From DATDPY01 sp964395765 (GTDB lineage: Bacteria > Bacteroidota > Bacteroidia > Cytophagales > Cyclobacteriaceae), in the NCBI GenBank assembly GCA_964395765.1, contig CAYNCU010000168.1:1-9448 (forward strand): a DNA stretch of 9,448 bases, read 5' to 3'. The notes under the pieces were generated by a model, which was not told where the DNA came from, ran no database searches, and saw nothing but the letters and a program-made list of their open reading frames with translations. Of the stretch, positions 1 through 6,823 are shown one piece after another. Position numbers and translations under genes: made by a program. Position 1 is the first letter of the stretch. Each line of letters starts with the position of its first letter.

Positions 1-459
1 CGGGATGACTTGTATTATCGTCTCTTCGGCCTGAACATCCATATGCCTCCTCTTCGTGACCGGGAAAATGACATTTTATTACTTGCAAAATATTTTATCA
101 GGGAATACTCACTTGAAAACAAACTTGATGAAAAAAAACTGTCTCCCGATGCCCAGAAAAAATTATTATCCTATTCCTACCCCGGAAATATCAGGGAATT
201 GAAATCAGTTATTGAACTGGCCGTAGTTATGTCAAACAATGATGAAATAAATCCATGTGATATTAACTTCAGCAATGATGACGGAGGCAGCCTGCCTGAA
301 CTTATTGATAAAGAGTTATCGCTCGAGGAACATAATCACAGGATTATTAAAGCCTATTTAAAAAAATATAATGGGAACGTGAAACAAGCTGCAGCCAAAC
401 TTAATATCGGCTTTTCCACGATATACCGAATGCTGAAAACTGAAAAAATACAGGATTAA
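1..459 (+). CDS. Sigma-54-dependent transcriptional activator (NtrC class), C-terminal part
   Basis: This is the 3' end of a bacterial enhancer-binding protein that would activate RNA polymerase carrying sigma-54. The frame is open from base 1, and the first residues, RDDLYYRL, match the conserved block late in the AAA+ domain, followed by PPLRDR. The sensor-2 region is visible as YPGNIRELKSVIE near residues 59-71 of the fragment. The last 40 residues form a Fis-type helix-turn-helix (NGNVKQAAAKLNIGFSTIYRMLK) that would bind an upstream palindrome. The Walker A and B motifs, the GAFTGA loop and any receiver domain lie outside the window, so the input signal is unknown. An ATG-type start inside the window is not plausible because the conserved block begins at the edge. 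A perfect palindrome starts 20 bp after the stop and could be a binding site for this or another regulator. Confidence 0.95.
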   Translation, partial: RDDLYYRLFGLNIHMPPLRDRENDILLLAKYFIREYSLENKLDEKKLSPDAQKKLLSYSYPGNIRELKSVIELAVVMSNNDEINPCDINFSNDDGGSLPELIDKELSLEEHNHRIIKAYLKKYNGNVKQAAAKLNIGFSTIYRMLKTEKIQD

Positions 460-476
460 CATTTTCATTCCGTAAA

Positions 477-484
477 TATTTTTG
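477..484 (+). promoter_or_regulatory. Possible Bacteroidota -7 box (TATTTTTG)
   Basis: TATTTTTG fits the TAnnTTTG -7 consensus of the Bacteroidota housekeeping sigma factor. No convincing TTG -33 box lies 17-23 bp upstream, and the box overlaps the palindrome at 479-499. If used, it would give a leader of roughly 110 nt for the lipoprotein gene, and a protein bound to the palindrome would block it. Confidence 0.3.
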
Positions 485-499
485 TCATTCTGACAAAAA
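479..499. promoter_or_regulatory. Perfect 9-bp palindrome with 3-nt centre (operator or hairpin)
   Basis: TTTTTGTCA at 479-487 is followed by TTC and then by TGACAAAAA at 491-499, an exact inverted repeat. It lies 20 bp after the activator stop and 100 bp before the lipoprotein start. There is no U-run after the 3' arm, so it is not a classical Rho-independent terminator on the plus strand. The TGTCA/TGACA half-sites suit a dimeric DNA-binding protein, and the distance from the next gene is typical of an enhancer site. That role is inferred. Confidence 0.5.
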
Positions 500-550
500 C
501 CATACTGGCAAAAAAATCACAAATAGCTGGTAATCAATAATTTAACTTGC

Positions 551-566
551 TGGCATGTTATTGGGT
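551..566 (+). promoter_or_regulatory. Weak sigma-54-like -24/-12 sequence
   Basis: TGGCATGTTATTGGGT has a good -24 half (TGGCAT) but a poor -12 half, with GG where the consensus TTGC has GC. It lies 33 bp before the lipoprotein start, downstream of the palindrome and directly after a sigma-54 activator gene. The context is suggestive, but the match is imperfect. Confidence 0.2.
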
Positions 567-598
567 TTTATTGGATTGTTCATTAAAAACCAATAATT

Positions 599-1495
599 AT
601 GAAAAAAACAATTTTATATCCGGTAATTATATTATTGATATTGTCGTCATGCAGCGGCTTTAACAATAAAGAAAAAATAAGTGAACTACAAACTCAGCTG
701 GACAGCGCGTCCCGTTCACTTACCGAAAGAGATTCGGTCCTCACCGGTTACCTTGATTTTGTAAATACCATCGAAAAGAATTTAAATGAAATAAGGAACC
801 GGGAATCGATGATTTCGCTGAACCGCGAGGATTTCGATGCGAGCAGTAAGGAAGTACGGGAAAATATGATTAACGATCTTAAAAAGATCAATGACCTGAT
901 GCAGGATAATAAGAGAAAAATTGCAGTACTCAGTGTAAACCTGAGGGGTTCCCGGACCCAGGTAAAAAAACTGAAAGACCTGCTGGAAGAATTAAAACAA
1001 ACTATGCAGGAAAAGGAAAGTGAGGTACAGAAACTGAACCAGCAGGTAGCTGTCCTGACCAATAATAACCAGTTATTGAAAATGTCAAATGATTCGTTGC
1101 TCTCGGATAACCAGTCACAAAACGAAATGATTAATGACCAGAAGGAAACGATAAAGAATCTGGGCAATCAAACCAGCACTGCTTATTATGCAACCGGTCC
1201 TGCTCAGGAACTGGAAAAGAAAAATATTATCGAAAAGAATGGCGGGATTCTCGGCATCGGGGCAGTAGAACAACTTAATGACAACCTGACGCTCGATAAG
1301 CTTCAGAATATCGATACGCGGAATACGTTTTCCATTCCAATCAACAGCAGGAAGGCTCAGCTCATCACCTATCACCCGCGGGACTCCTATAAAATGGTGA
1401 AAAACGATAAGGATAATAAAGTTGATAAGCTACTTATCCTGGATCCTCATAAATTCTGGGCCTCTTCGAAGTGCCTCGTGGTGGTTACGAAGTAA
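599..1495 (+). CDS. Coiled-coil outer-envelope lipoprotein (Cbp1-like family)
   Basis: This is a 298-residue lipoprotein. Residues 1-17 form a signal peptide ending in the lipobox L15-S16-S17-C18, so it should be lipidated at Cys18 and anchored in the envelope. Residues about 25-185 are highly charged and heptad-like, rich in K, E, Q, N and L, and predict a long parallel coiled coil. A more globular end begins at TAYYATGPAQELEKKNII and continues through NGGILGIG, LNDNL and ITYHPRDSY. I recognise this end from a widespread Bacteroidota family that databases may label Cbp1-type collagen-binding adhesin. That label is from memory, and the adhesin role should not be assumed. The ATG at 599 is the only sensible start because it begins the signal peptide. 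The gene is followed by a terminator-like hairpin, so it may be transcribed alone. Confidence 0.85.
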   Translation: MKKTILYPVIILLILSSCSGFNNKEKISELQTQLDSASRSLTERDSVLTGYLDFVNTIEKNLNEIRNRESMISLNREDFDASSKEVRENMINDLKKINDLMQDNKRKIAVLSVNLRGSRTQVKKLKDLLEELKQTMQEKESEVQKLNQQVAVLTNNNQLLKMSNDSLLSDNQSQNEMINDQKETIKNLGNQTSTAYYATGPAQELEKKNIIEKNGGILGIGAVEQLNDNLTLDKLQNIDTRNTFSIPINSRKAQLITYHPRDSYKMVKNDKDNKVDKLLILDPHKFWASSKCLVVVTK

Positions 1496-1523
1496 TCTCC
1501 TAAGTTAAGTTAACCATAGATCA

Positions 1524-1562
1524 GGCCAGGTGTCAATTCTTGTCATGTTCAGACACCTGGTC
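1524..1562 (+). terminator. Stem-loop, probable Rho-independent terminator or leader hairpin
   Basis: CCAGGTGTC at 1526-1534 pairs exactly with GACACCTGG at 1552-1560. A G-U pair and a G-C pair extend the stem outward to 1524 and 1562. The loop is 17 nt and the downstream sequence is T-rich (TCTTAATTTAA) without being a clean U-run. It lies 28 bp after one lipoprotein stop and 27 bp before the next start, so it could end the first transcript or shape the leader of the second. Confidence 0.6.
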
Positions 1563-1588
1563 TTAATTTAACCTAAAATCTTAAACTC

Positions 1589-2167
1589 ATGAAAAACAAA
1601 ATTATTTACCTGCTCCTCATCAGTGCACTTTTTTCCTGCAAATCAGTTTCATATGAAAGTGCGGTCAATTCCAATAAGGATAAATTCTACGGCGATGATG
1701 AAAAAACAGCGCTGCTTTTGGATGACTTTGAATCTGTTTCCCGGTCTACGGCCGATATCTCAGGTCTTGCTGACAAACATGCTTATTCCAAGGACCTGTG
1801 CGATTTTGCTCATATGGTGATTAATGACCAGCAAAAAATGAAAATCCCGTTAAAATTACTGGCTTTAAAGGAAGGGATTAAATTACCCACTGTCGTGGAC
1901 AAAGATCGTCAGAAAATATATTACCAGCTTGAAGATATTATGGATGAAAAAACATTTGACCAGGAATATTATAAAAATATGGACCAGTTGTATTCATATA
2001 TTGTCCATCGGTGCGATTCATTCATTGACCAAAAGGACGAAGGTCCGGTGCGCGATTTTATTGCCAGGCAAACCGGTTTATATAAAAATTATCTCAAAAA
2101 AATCGACCGATTACAAACCTATATGAACCAGAAGGCCGGTGAACAGCCTGCCATCACTGAAAAATAA
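1589..2167 (+). CDS. DUF4142-like (ferritin-like fold) lipoprotein
   Basis: This is a 192-residue lipoprotein. The signal peptide ends in the lipobox L14-F15-S16-C17. The mature part is almost all helical. It has the pattern of DUF4142 proteins: a helix with A-Y-S-K-D-L-C-D-F-A-H-M-V-I-N-D-Q, then LLALKEGIKLP, and later a helix starting FDQEYYKNMDQL, followed by a last helix of the GLYKNYLKKIDRL type. In canonical members the first helix usually reads FA..MV.DH; here the His is replaced by Gln (NDQQ). Members are common periplasmic or outer-membrane proteins of unknown function, sometimes linked to stress. No metal-binding role should be assumed. The start at 1589 is fixed by the signal peptide. 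Confidence 0.75.
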   Translation: MKNKIIYLLLISALFSCKSVSYESAVNSNKDKFYGDDEKTALLLDDFESVSRSTADISGLADKHAYSKDLCDFAHMVINDQQKMKIPLKLLALKEGIKLPTVVDKDRQKIYYQLEDIMDEKTFDQEYYKNMDQLYSYIVHRCDSFIDQKDEGPVRDFIARQTGLYKNYLKKIDRLQTYMNQKAGEQPAITEK

Positions 2168-2285
2168 TAATGGTGATCATTGCTATCCTGCAGGCTTCTT
2201 TCTAAAGATTCCGGAAGAGAAATGGATAAAGTTATCTTCTCGAACCCGAGGTTATAACATGTAAGGAGATTGTAAAAACAATAAT

Positions 2286-3476
2286 ATGGCCGGAATAGCC
2301 CGTCAACTTGCAGCCATCATGTATACGGATGTTGTAGGTTACACAGGTATGATGCAGAGTGATGAACCAGGCACCATTGACAGGCTTGAGAATTACAGGT
2401 TTTTTCTCGAAGAGGCAATCAAGGAATTCGAAGGCAGGGTAATTCAATATTACGGAGACGGAAGCCTTGTCCTTTTTAATAGCGCTTATCTTGCGGTACT
2501 TTGCGCCATAAAGATCCAGGCCCAATCCAAACCTTCTGAAATTCCCCTGCGCATTGGAATTCATCTGGGAGAAATCATCTTCAAAGACGGATCTTTATAT
2601 GGTGATGGTCTGAATATTGCAGCCAGGCTGGAATCGTTAGGAGTAAGGGGATCCATTTTGATTTCAGGCACTTTATTTGAACAGATTCATAATCAACCTG
2701 ACTTAACAATTTCTTTCCTGGGGCGATACAGGGTTAAGAATGTAAAATCTCCGTTATCCGTATATTCTGTTTCAAATGAAGGCTTGCCCGTACCTGGCAG
2801 GAAAAATCTAAATAATGCCCTGAATGAAGATCTGAAAACAGGGATATCAAAGAAAAAAAACAATAATTTATGGCTGTCAGGCTTGATCCTGAGCATACTT
2901 CTTTTCCTGATAACAGGTGTATTAATAATGCGGAAATCATCCCGGGTCAGGGAATATAATACAATTGCTGTATTACCTTTCATTAATTTAACCAATGACA
3001 CTTCCCAGGAATTCTTTTGTGAGGGAATAACAGAAGACATACAAACCCAGCTGGTAAAAATAGGGAATCTGAAGGTTATCCCGGGGTCTTTGACACTTGA
3101 AAGTCAAAATAGTGATAAAACCATACCCCAGATCGGTAATGAACTTAAAGCTTCCAAAATCCTGCAGGGGAGCGTCCGCAAATCAGAGAATAAGATCCGT
3201 GTATTTGCCGAATTACTCGATGCAAAACAGGGTGTGCAGCTTTGGTCACAAAGCTACGATTATGACAATTCGAAAGCACTGAAAATTCAAACGGAGGTAG
3301 CTTCAAAAATTGTGCTGGCCCTTAAAAATGAATTATCACGGCGAAATAAAAGTATTATTTTAAGAAAAAACCCGCCAGCGTCAGGCCTTTCCGCCAGTGG
3401 GCTGAACAGGCTTAAATCCTTTACAGGAATCAACAAAACTGCAGGAACCCGGTTGGCCGTAAATCTTTCGTTTTAA
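2286..3476 (+). CDS. Class III nucleotide cyclase with transmembrane segment and FlgO/TolB-like domain
   Basis: This is a 396-residue membrane signalling protein. Residues 8-165 are a class III cyclase homology domain. Metal-binding Asp15 (MYTDVVGYT) and Asp58 (QYYGDGS) are present, as are transition-state residues Asn110 and Arg114 (GDGLNIAARLE). The two positions that normally select adenine, Lys and Asp, appear as Gln54 and Ser103, so ATP specificity cannot be assumed. One transmembrane helix lies at about 195-215, following a KKK stretch. Residues about 223-350 (YNTIAVLPFINLTND, FFCEGITEDI, ILQGSVRKSENKIRV, LWSQSYD) match the FlgO/TolB-N-like domain, probably periplasmic. Relatives usually continue into TPR repeats. 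Here the protein stops after a low-complexity tail (PPASGLSASGLNRL). The start at 2286 puts RQLAAIMYTD at the usual distance. AAGGAG at 2263-2268 is 17 bp away, too far for a standard ribosome-binding site. Confidence 0.9.
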   Translation: MAGIARQLAAIMYTDVVGYTGMMQSDEPGTIDRLENYRFFLEEAIKEFEGRVIQYYGDGSLVLFNSAYLAVLCAIKIQAQSKPSEIPLRIGIHLGEIIFKDGSLYGDGLNIAARLESLGVRGSILISGTLFEQIHNQPDLTISFLGRYRVKNVKSPLSVYSVSNEGLPVPGRKNLNNALNEDLKTGISKKKNNNLWLSGLILSILLFLITGVLIMRKSSRVREYNTIAVLPFINLTNDTSQEFFCEGITEDIQTQLVKIGNLKVIPGSLTLESQNSDKTIPQIGNELKASKILQGSVRKSENKIRVFAELLDAKQGVQLWSQSYDYDNSKALKIQTEVASKIVLALKNELSRRNKSIILRKNPPASGLSASGLNRLKSFTGINKTAGTRLAVNLSF

Positions 3477-3560
3477 TCCATCCTCAGATTTATATCTTTT
3501 AGTACCCAGGTTTTCATATTTTTCCCTAATTTACTTTGGCGAAACACTTTCTTCTGCATC

Positions 3561-5522
3561 ATGATTTATTTACGATCGATTATTTTTTATTTTCTTGCCG
3601 TTGTTTTTTTATACCCGCCAGCACGAGCCCAGGAAAATCATCACAGAAACCTGTTATCCGGAAACTATAGTCTTAAAATTCTTATGGATTTATATACCAA
3701 GAATAACCCATGGAGGCCTTTCCCGGCGTATGACAATCGCAAGACCTGGGGGAATTTGCCGGAAGAGATAAAGATAAAAGGCATTCAATCCGCCGATGAT
3801 GCCATGCGATTTAACTGGCCAACCCTGCCGGCTACCCTGTACCTGCAATTTTCTCAGAACGGGAACAGGAGCAATTATGAGGAGGTCTATTTTGAAAGAA
3901 GGAAAAAACTGGCCGACCTCGTAATCGGGGAACTGATTGATGGAAAAGGAAAGTATCTTAATTCCATTGTTAATGGTATTTGGGCCATTTGCGAAGAAAC
4001 ATCCTGGACCATACCCGCGCATATCTACGGGCAGAAAAACGGCCCTTCTCCCCTGCCGGAATATAATGACAATGTTGTGGCTTTGTTTTCTGCAGAGACC
4101 GGGTCCACCCTCGCGTGGACTTACTATTTTCTGAAGGACCGTCTCGACAGTATCACCCCCATGATTTCACAGAGAATTGTGCATGAAATTGAAAAAAGGA
4201 TCCTGGATCCGGTTATGGAAAGAGATGATTTCTGGTGGATGGGCATCCATGATAGTTTTGTCAATAACTGGAATCCGTGGATCATTTCCAACTGGATCAC
4301 ATGTGATCTGATCATTGAGCAAGATCCTGCCCGCAAGGCAAAATCGCTGGAAAAAGCCATGACCTGCCTTGACAATTTTCTTAACCAATACCCCGATGAC
4401 GGAGGATGTAACGAAGGCCCCGGATACTGGTCGGTGGCCGGCGGATCTTTATTTGACTGTCTGGATTTACTTTATTCTTCAAGCCAGGGTAAAATTGATA
4501 TTTTCAGCAAACCGCTGATAAAAAATATCGGCAGTTATATTTGCAAGGCTTATATCGCCGGTGAATACTTTATCAATTTCGCCGATGCCTCCGCTAAAAT
4601 TCATATCGATCCTGACATTGTTTTCCGGTACGGGAAAATGACTGGCAACCCGGCTATGATGGGATTTGCAGCCTATGCCCTTCACGAATCAGGTTATTCC
4701 AATAATTCGTATGTAATGGGCAGGAGGTTAAATGAATTATTCAGTTATAAGGAAATAGAAGAATACACGGCCAAAGAACCCCTTATTCCGGATTTCTGGC
4801 TGCCCGACACCCAGGTATTCGGGGCAAGATCGGAAGAGGGTTCCGAAACGGGTTTGTACCTCGCCGGAAAGGGAGGCAATAACGGCGAAAGTCATAATCA
4901 TAATGATGTCGGGAATTATATCATTTATATGAACGGCAGGCCGGCGATCATCGATGTGGGAGTTGAAACCTACCGGAAGGAAACATTCAGCAACAAGCGA
5001 TATTCCATCTGGACCATGCAGTCACAATACCATAACCTGCCGACGGTCGGCGGAATCATGCAAAAAGACGGCAGTGAATTCAAAGCGAAAGATGTTTCAT
5101 TTTCAGCGAATAAAAAATCCGTCCGTTTTTCGCTGGATATAGCAGGTGCCTACCCGGAGGAAGCCCATATCAATTATTGGAAGAGGTTCATCACTTTCAT
5201 AAGAGGGAAAAGCATTACAGTTACTGAAGACTATGAGTTGACTGCTATTAAGGATTCAACATTTATCAGCCTGATGACGCCTTGTAGTGTGGATACCGGC
5301 AAAAAAGGGAGTCTTGTCCTAATGGAAGAAAATGTTGAGGATCCGTTTTCAATTATTGTGAAATACGATCCCCGGCAGTTAGCCGCGGAAGTTGAAAAAA
5401 TCGGGATCAGCGATACACGGCTGAAAAATGCCTGGGGGGACCACCTGTACAGGATCAAGCTGTCGGTATTGTCACATGCCTTAAAAAACAATGTAAAATA
5501 TACCATTCAGCCGAAAGAATAA
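3561..5522 (+). CDS. Secreted heparinase II/III-family polysaccharide lyase
   Basis: This is a 653-residue exported enzyme that probably cleaves a uronic-acid-containing polysaccharide by beta-elimination. A signal peptide covers about residues 1-23, ending ARA-Q. The N-terminal half is an alpha/alpha toroid, with ICEETSW (143-149), the FVNNWNPWI motif containing Asn235/Asn236, and NEGPGYW containing Tyr289. In the family the Asn/His and Tyr at these positions are catalytic. The C-terminal half is the beta-sandwich heparinase II/III-like domain, with SHNHND (His445, His447), IIDVG (Asp465) and YHNLP (His491). These match the His/Asp/His metal site described for heparinase II, and the His447-to-Asp465 spacing of 18 agrees with what I recall for that enzyme. 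The substrate (heparin-like, ulvan, alginate or other) cannot be told from sequence. It forms a likely pair with the next gene, 123 bp downstream. Confidence 0.9.
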   Translation: MIYLRSIIFYFLAVVFLYPPARAQENHHRNLLSGNYSLKILMDLYTKNNPWRPFPAYDNRKTWGNLPEEIKIKGIQSADDAMRFNWPTLPATLYLQFSQNGNRSNYEEVYFERRKKLADLVIGELIDGKGKYLNSIVNGIWAICEETSWTIPAHIYGQKNGPSPLPEYNDNVVALFSAETGSTLAWTYYFLKDRLDSITPMISQRIVHEIEKRILDPVMERDDFWWMGIHDSFVNNWNPWIISNWITCDLIIEQDPARKAKSLEKAMTCLDNFLNQYPDDGGCNEGPGYWSVAGGSLFDCLDLLYSSSQGKIDIFSKPLIKNIGSYICKAYIAGEYFINFADASAKIHIDPDIVFRYGKMTGNPAMMGFAAYALHESGYSNNSYVMGRRLNELFSYKEIEEYTAKEPLIPDFWLPDTQVFGARSEEGSETGLYLAGKGGNNGESHNHNDVGNYIIYMNGRPAIIDVGVETYRKETFSNKRYSIWTMQSQYHNLPTVGGIMQKDGSEFKAKDVSFSANKKSVRFSLDIAGAYPEEAHINYWKRFITFIRGKSITVTEDYELTAIKDSTFISLMTPCSVDTGKKGSLVLMEENVEDPFSIIVKYDPRQLAAEVEKIGISDTRLKNAWGDHLYRIKLSVLSHALKNNVKYTIQPKE

Positions 5523-5540
5523 TTTTCGCCCGCCGATCAC

Positions 5541-5558
5541 GCGGAGGCCCGCTGTTTT
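5541..5558 (+). terminator. Short GC hairpin followed by T-rich bases, weak terminator
   Basis: GCGG at 5541-5544 and CCGC at 5549-5552 can form a 4-bp stem around AGGC, followed by TGTTTTA. It lies just after the lyase gene. An alternative outer pairing, CCGCC at 5530-5534 with GGCGG at 5561-5565, would compete with it. The stem is too short for confidence, and the downstream gene could still be cotranscribed. Confidence 0.25.
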
Positions 5559-5645
5559 ATGGCGGAAATAAATGCAAAATCCGCGGGAAAAGATTTTATG
5601 ATTTTTATTTAAAACATTATTCATAGACAATCAAATTCCCTCCCT

Positions 5646-6632
5646 ATGAAATATAAATTATTACTCCCCGGTTTTTTCGCCTTGTTAATTTTACCGGCAA
5701 TGGGTGTGTCCCAATCAGAAAAGAATCATTACCCTTCTGCGGAAATTTCAAATGACAAGGTGCATATGGTATTGTACCTGCCTGACAAAAACAAGGGTTA
5801 TTACCGGGCTACCCGTTTCGATTGGTCCGGAATTATTGCCAGCCTCCAATGGAAGGGCCATGAATTTTACGGGCAGTGGAAAACAACCCATGATCCTCTC
5901 TTTCACGAAGATCTTTCCGGTCCCGTGGAAGCCTCTGTCATGCCGGGCCTGGGCTATGATGATGCGCCGGTTGGGGGAACTTTCATCAGGCTCGGCGTTG
6001 GCATACTCGAAAAACCGGATGAAAAAACTTATCAATGGGATCATACCTATAAAATAAAAGATCATGGTAAATGGACGATAGAACAAGGAAAAGACTGGAT
6101 CCAGTTTACTCAGGCTATTCAGGCAAAGAACGGCTGGGGATACATTTATACCAAGCGCATAAGGCTGAAAAAAGACACGCCCGGTTTTATTATCCGTCAC
6201 ACCCTTGAAAACACGGGTACAAAAACCATTAAGATCGATCAGTTCAACCATAATTTTTTCATGATCGACAGGGATACTACAGGCACGGATTTCGTCGTAA
6301 AATTTCCTTATCATCTATCGACTGCCAATGATCTTAAAGGAATCGTCAAACTTGACGGAAATGATATTACATTTATTCATGATCTGGACACCGGCACCGT
6401 ATGGCTTGAATTGAAGGGGTACAGTCCATATACAAGTGACCATAATATTACAGTGATCAATAAAAAATCGAAAGTCGGCGTTCATTATTCCGTCAGCAAG
6501 CCGCTTTACCGCCAGGTATTCTGGGCCTGCCCTTCCACATTATGTCCGGAAAATTTTATTATGCTTGATGTTCCTCCCGGGAAAATAGAAACATGGGATT
6601 CGGATTATACTTTGTTTGAGGAGGAGGAATGA
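5646..6632 (+). CDS. Secreted protein with galactose-mutarotase-like fold, probable sugar-active partner of the lyase
   Basis: This is a 328-residue exported protein. Residues 1-22 form a signal peptide (LLLPGFFALLILPAMGVSQ) without a lipobox Cys, so it is probably periplasmic. The body is rich in beta strands and aromatic residues. It has an N-terminal GYYRATRFDWSGIIASL block, a FHEDLSGPVE segment, LENTGTKTIKIDQFNHNFF with His202, and an end reading CPENFI then PPGKIETWDSDYTLF. The asymmetric strands, the NHNFF His and the PPG-turn-W-x-x-x-Y ending resemble aldose 1-epimerase/galactose mutarotase-superfamily proteins, which interconvert sugar anomers or bind sugars. I recall unnamed homologues in Planctomycetes and Bacteroidota, but no characterised function. 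The placement after a polysaccharide lyase supports a role in handling the released sugars. The exact reaction is unknown. Confidence 0.65.
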   Translation: MKYKLLLPGFFALLILPAMGVSQSEKNHYPSAEISNDKVHMVLYLPDKNKGYYRATRFDWSGIIASLQWKGHEFYGQWKTTHDPLFHEDLSGPVEASVMPGLGYDDAPVGGTFIRLGVGILEKPDEKTYQWDHTYKIKDHGKWTIEQGKDWIQFTQAIQAKNGWGYIYTKRIRLKKDTPGFIIRHTLENTGTKTIKIDQFNHNFFMIDRDTTGTDFVVKFPYHLSTANDLKGIVKLDGNDITFIHDLDTGTVWLELKGYSPYTSDHNITVINKKSKVGVHYSVSKPLYRQVFWACPSTLCPENFIMLDVPPGKIETWDSDYTLFEEEE

Positions 6633-6658
6633 GGAATGAGGAAATCCTGGATTTCATT

Positions 6659-6688
6659 CATCAGGGTCCCCTCCGGGAGAACCTGATG
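6659..6688. repeat. Palindromic repeat copy 1 (near-perfect hairpin)
   Basis: CATCAGGGTC at 6659-6668 pairs with GAACCTGATG at 6679-6688 in nine of ten positions, with one G-A mismatch. The centre again offers CCC and GGG around TCC. Confidence 0.75.
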
Positions 6689-6742
6689 GCGAGCGGTACC
6701 GGTTCTCTTGCGGGAGATCCTGATAGGGAGAACGCACACACC

Positions 6743-6772
6743 CATCAGAGTCTCCTGAAAGGGACTCTGATG
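6743..6772. repeat. Palindromic repeat copy 3 (perfect hairpin with compensatory changes)
   Basis: CATCAGAGTC at 6743-6752 pairs perfectly with GACTCTGATG at 6763-6772. Compared with copy 4, the seventh stem pair is A-T instead of G-C, and the inner stem is CCT/AGG around GAA instead of CCC/GGG around TCC. Both strands of the stem changed together. Confidence 0.85.
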
Positions 6773-6793
6773 TTTAGGAAACTTAGCCTTGTT

Positions 6794-6823
6794 CATCAGG
6801 GTCCCCTCCGGGTGACCCTGATG
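6794..6823. repeat. Palindromic repeat copy 4 (perfect hairpin)
   Basis: CATCAGGGTC at 6794-6803 is the exact reverse complement of GACCCTGATG at 6814-6823. The centre forms CCC (6804-6806), loop TCC, GGG (6810-6812) and a bulged T6813. It leads directly into the tandem copies 5 and 6. Confidence 0.85.

Noticed and set aside
506..520. TGGCA at 506 as a sigma-54 -24 element
   Set aside because: The position where GC of the -12 element should be reads AC within TCAC, so there is no -12 half.
748..1375. Minus-strand open frames opposite the coiled-coil lipoprotein
   Set aside because: The plus-strand gene has a lipobox signal peptide and a family-like C-terminus. The antisense frames are Ser/Phe-rich mirrors of Lys/Glu-rich codons.
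2263..2268. AAGGAG as the ribosome-binding site of the cyclase gene
   Set aside because: It lies 17 bp before the ATG, beyond the useful range, and there is no nearer in-frame start. Bacteroidota rarely depend on such sites.
3360..3476. Frameshift that would restore a TPR domain to the cyclase
   Set aside because: Both alternative frames reach stops within a few dozen codons and show no TPR pattern, so no simple frameshift repair is visible.
5748..6314. 188-codon minus-strand open frame inside the mutarotase-like gene
   Set aside because: It lies wholly inside a plus-strand gene with a signal peptide and conserved blocks, and it shows no recognisable motif of its own.
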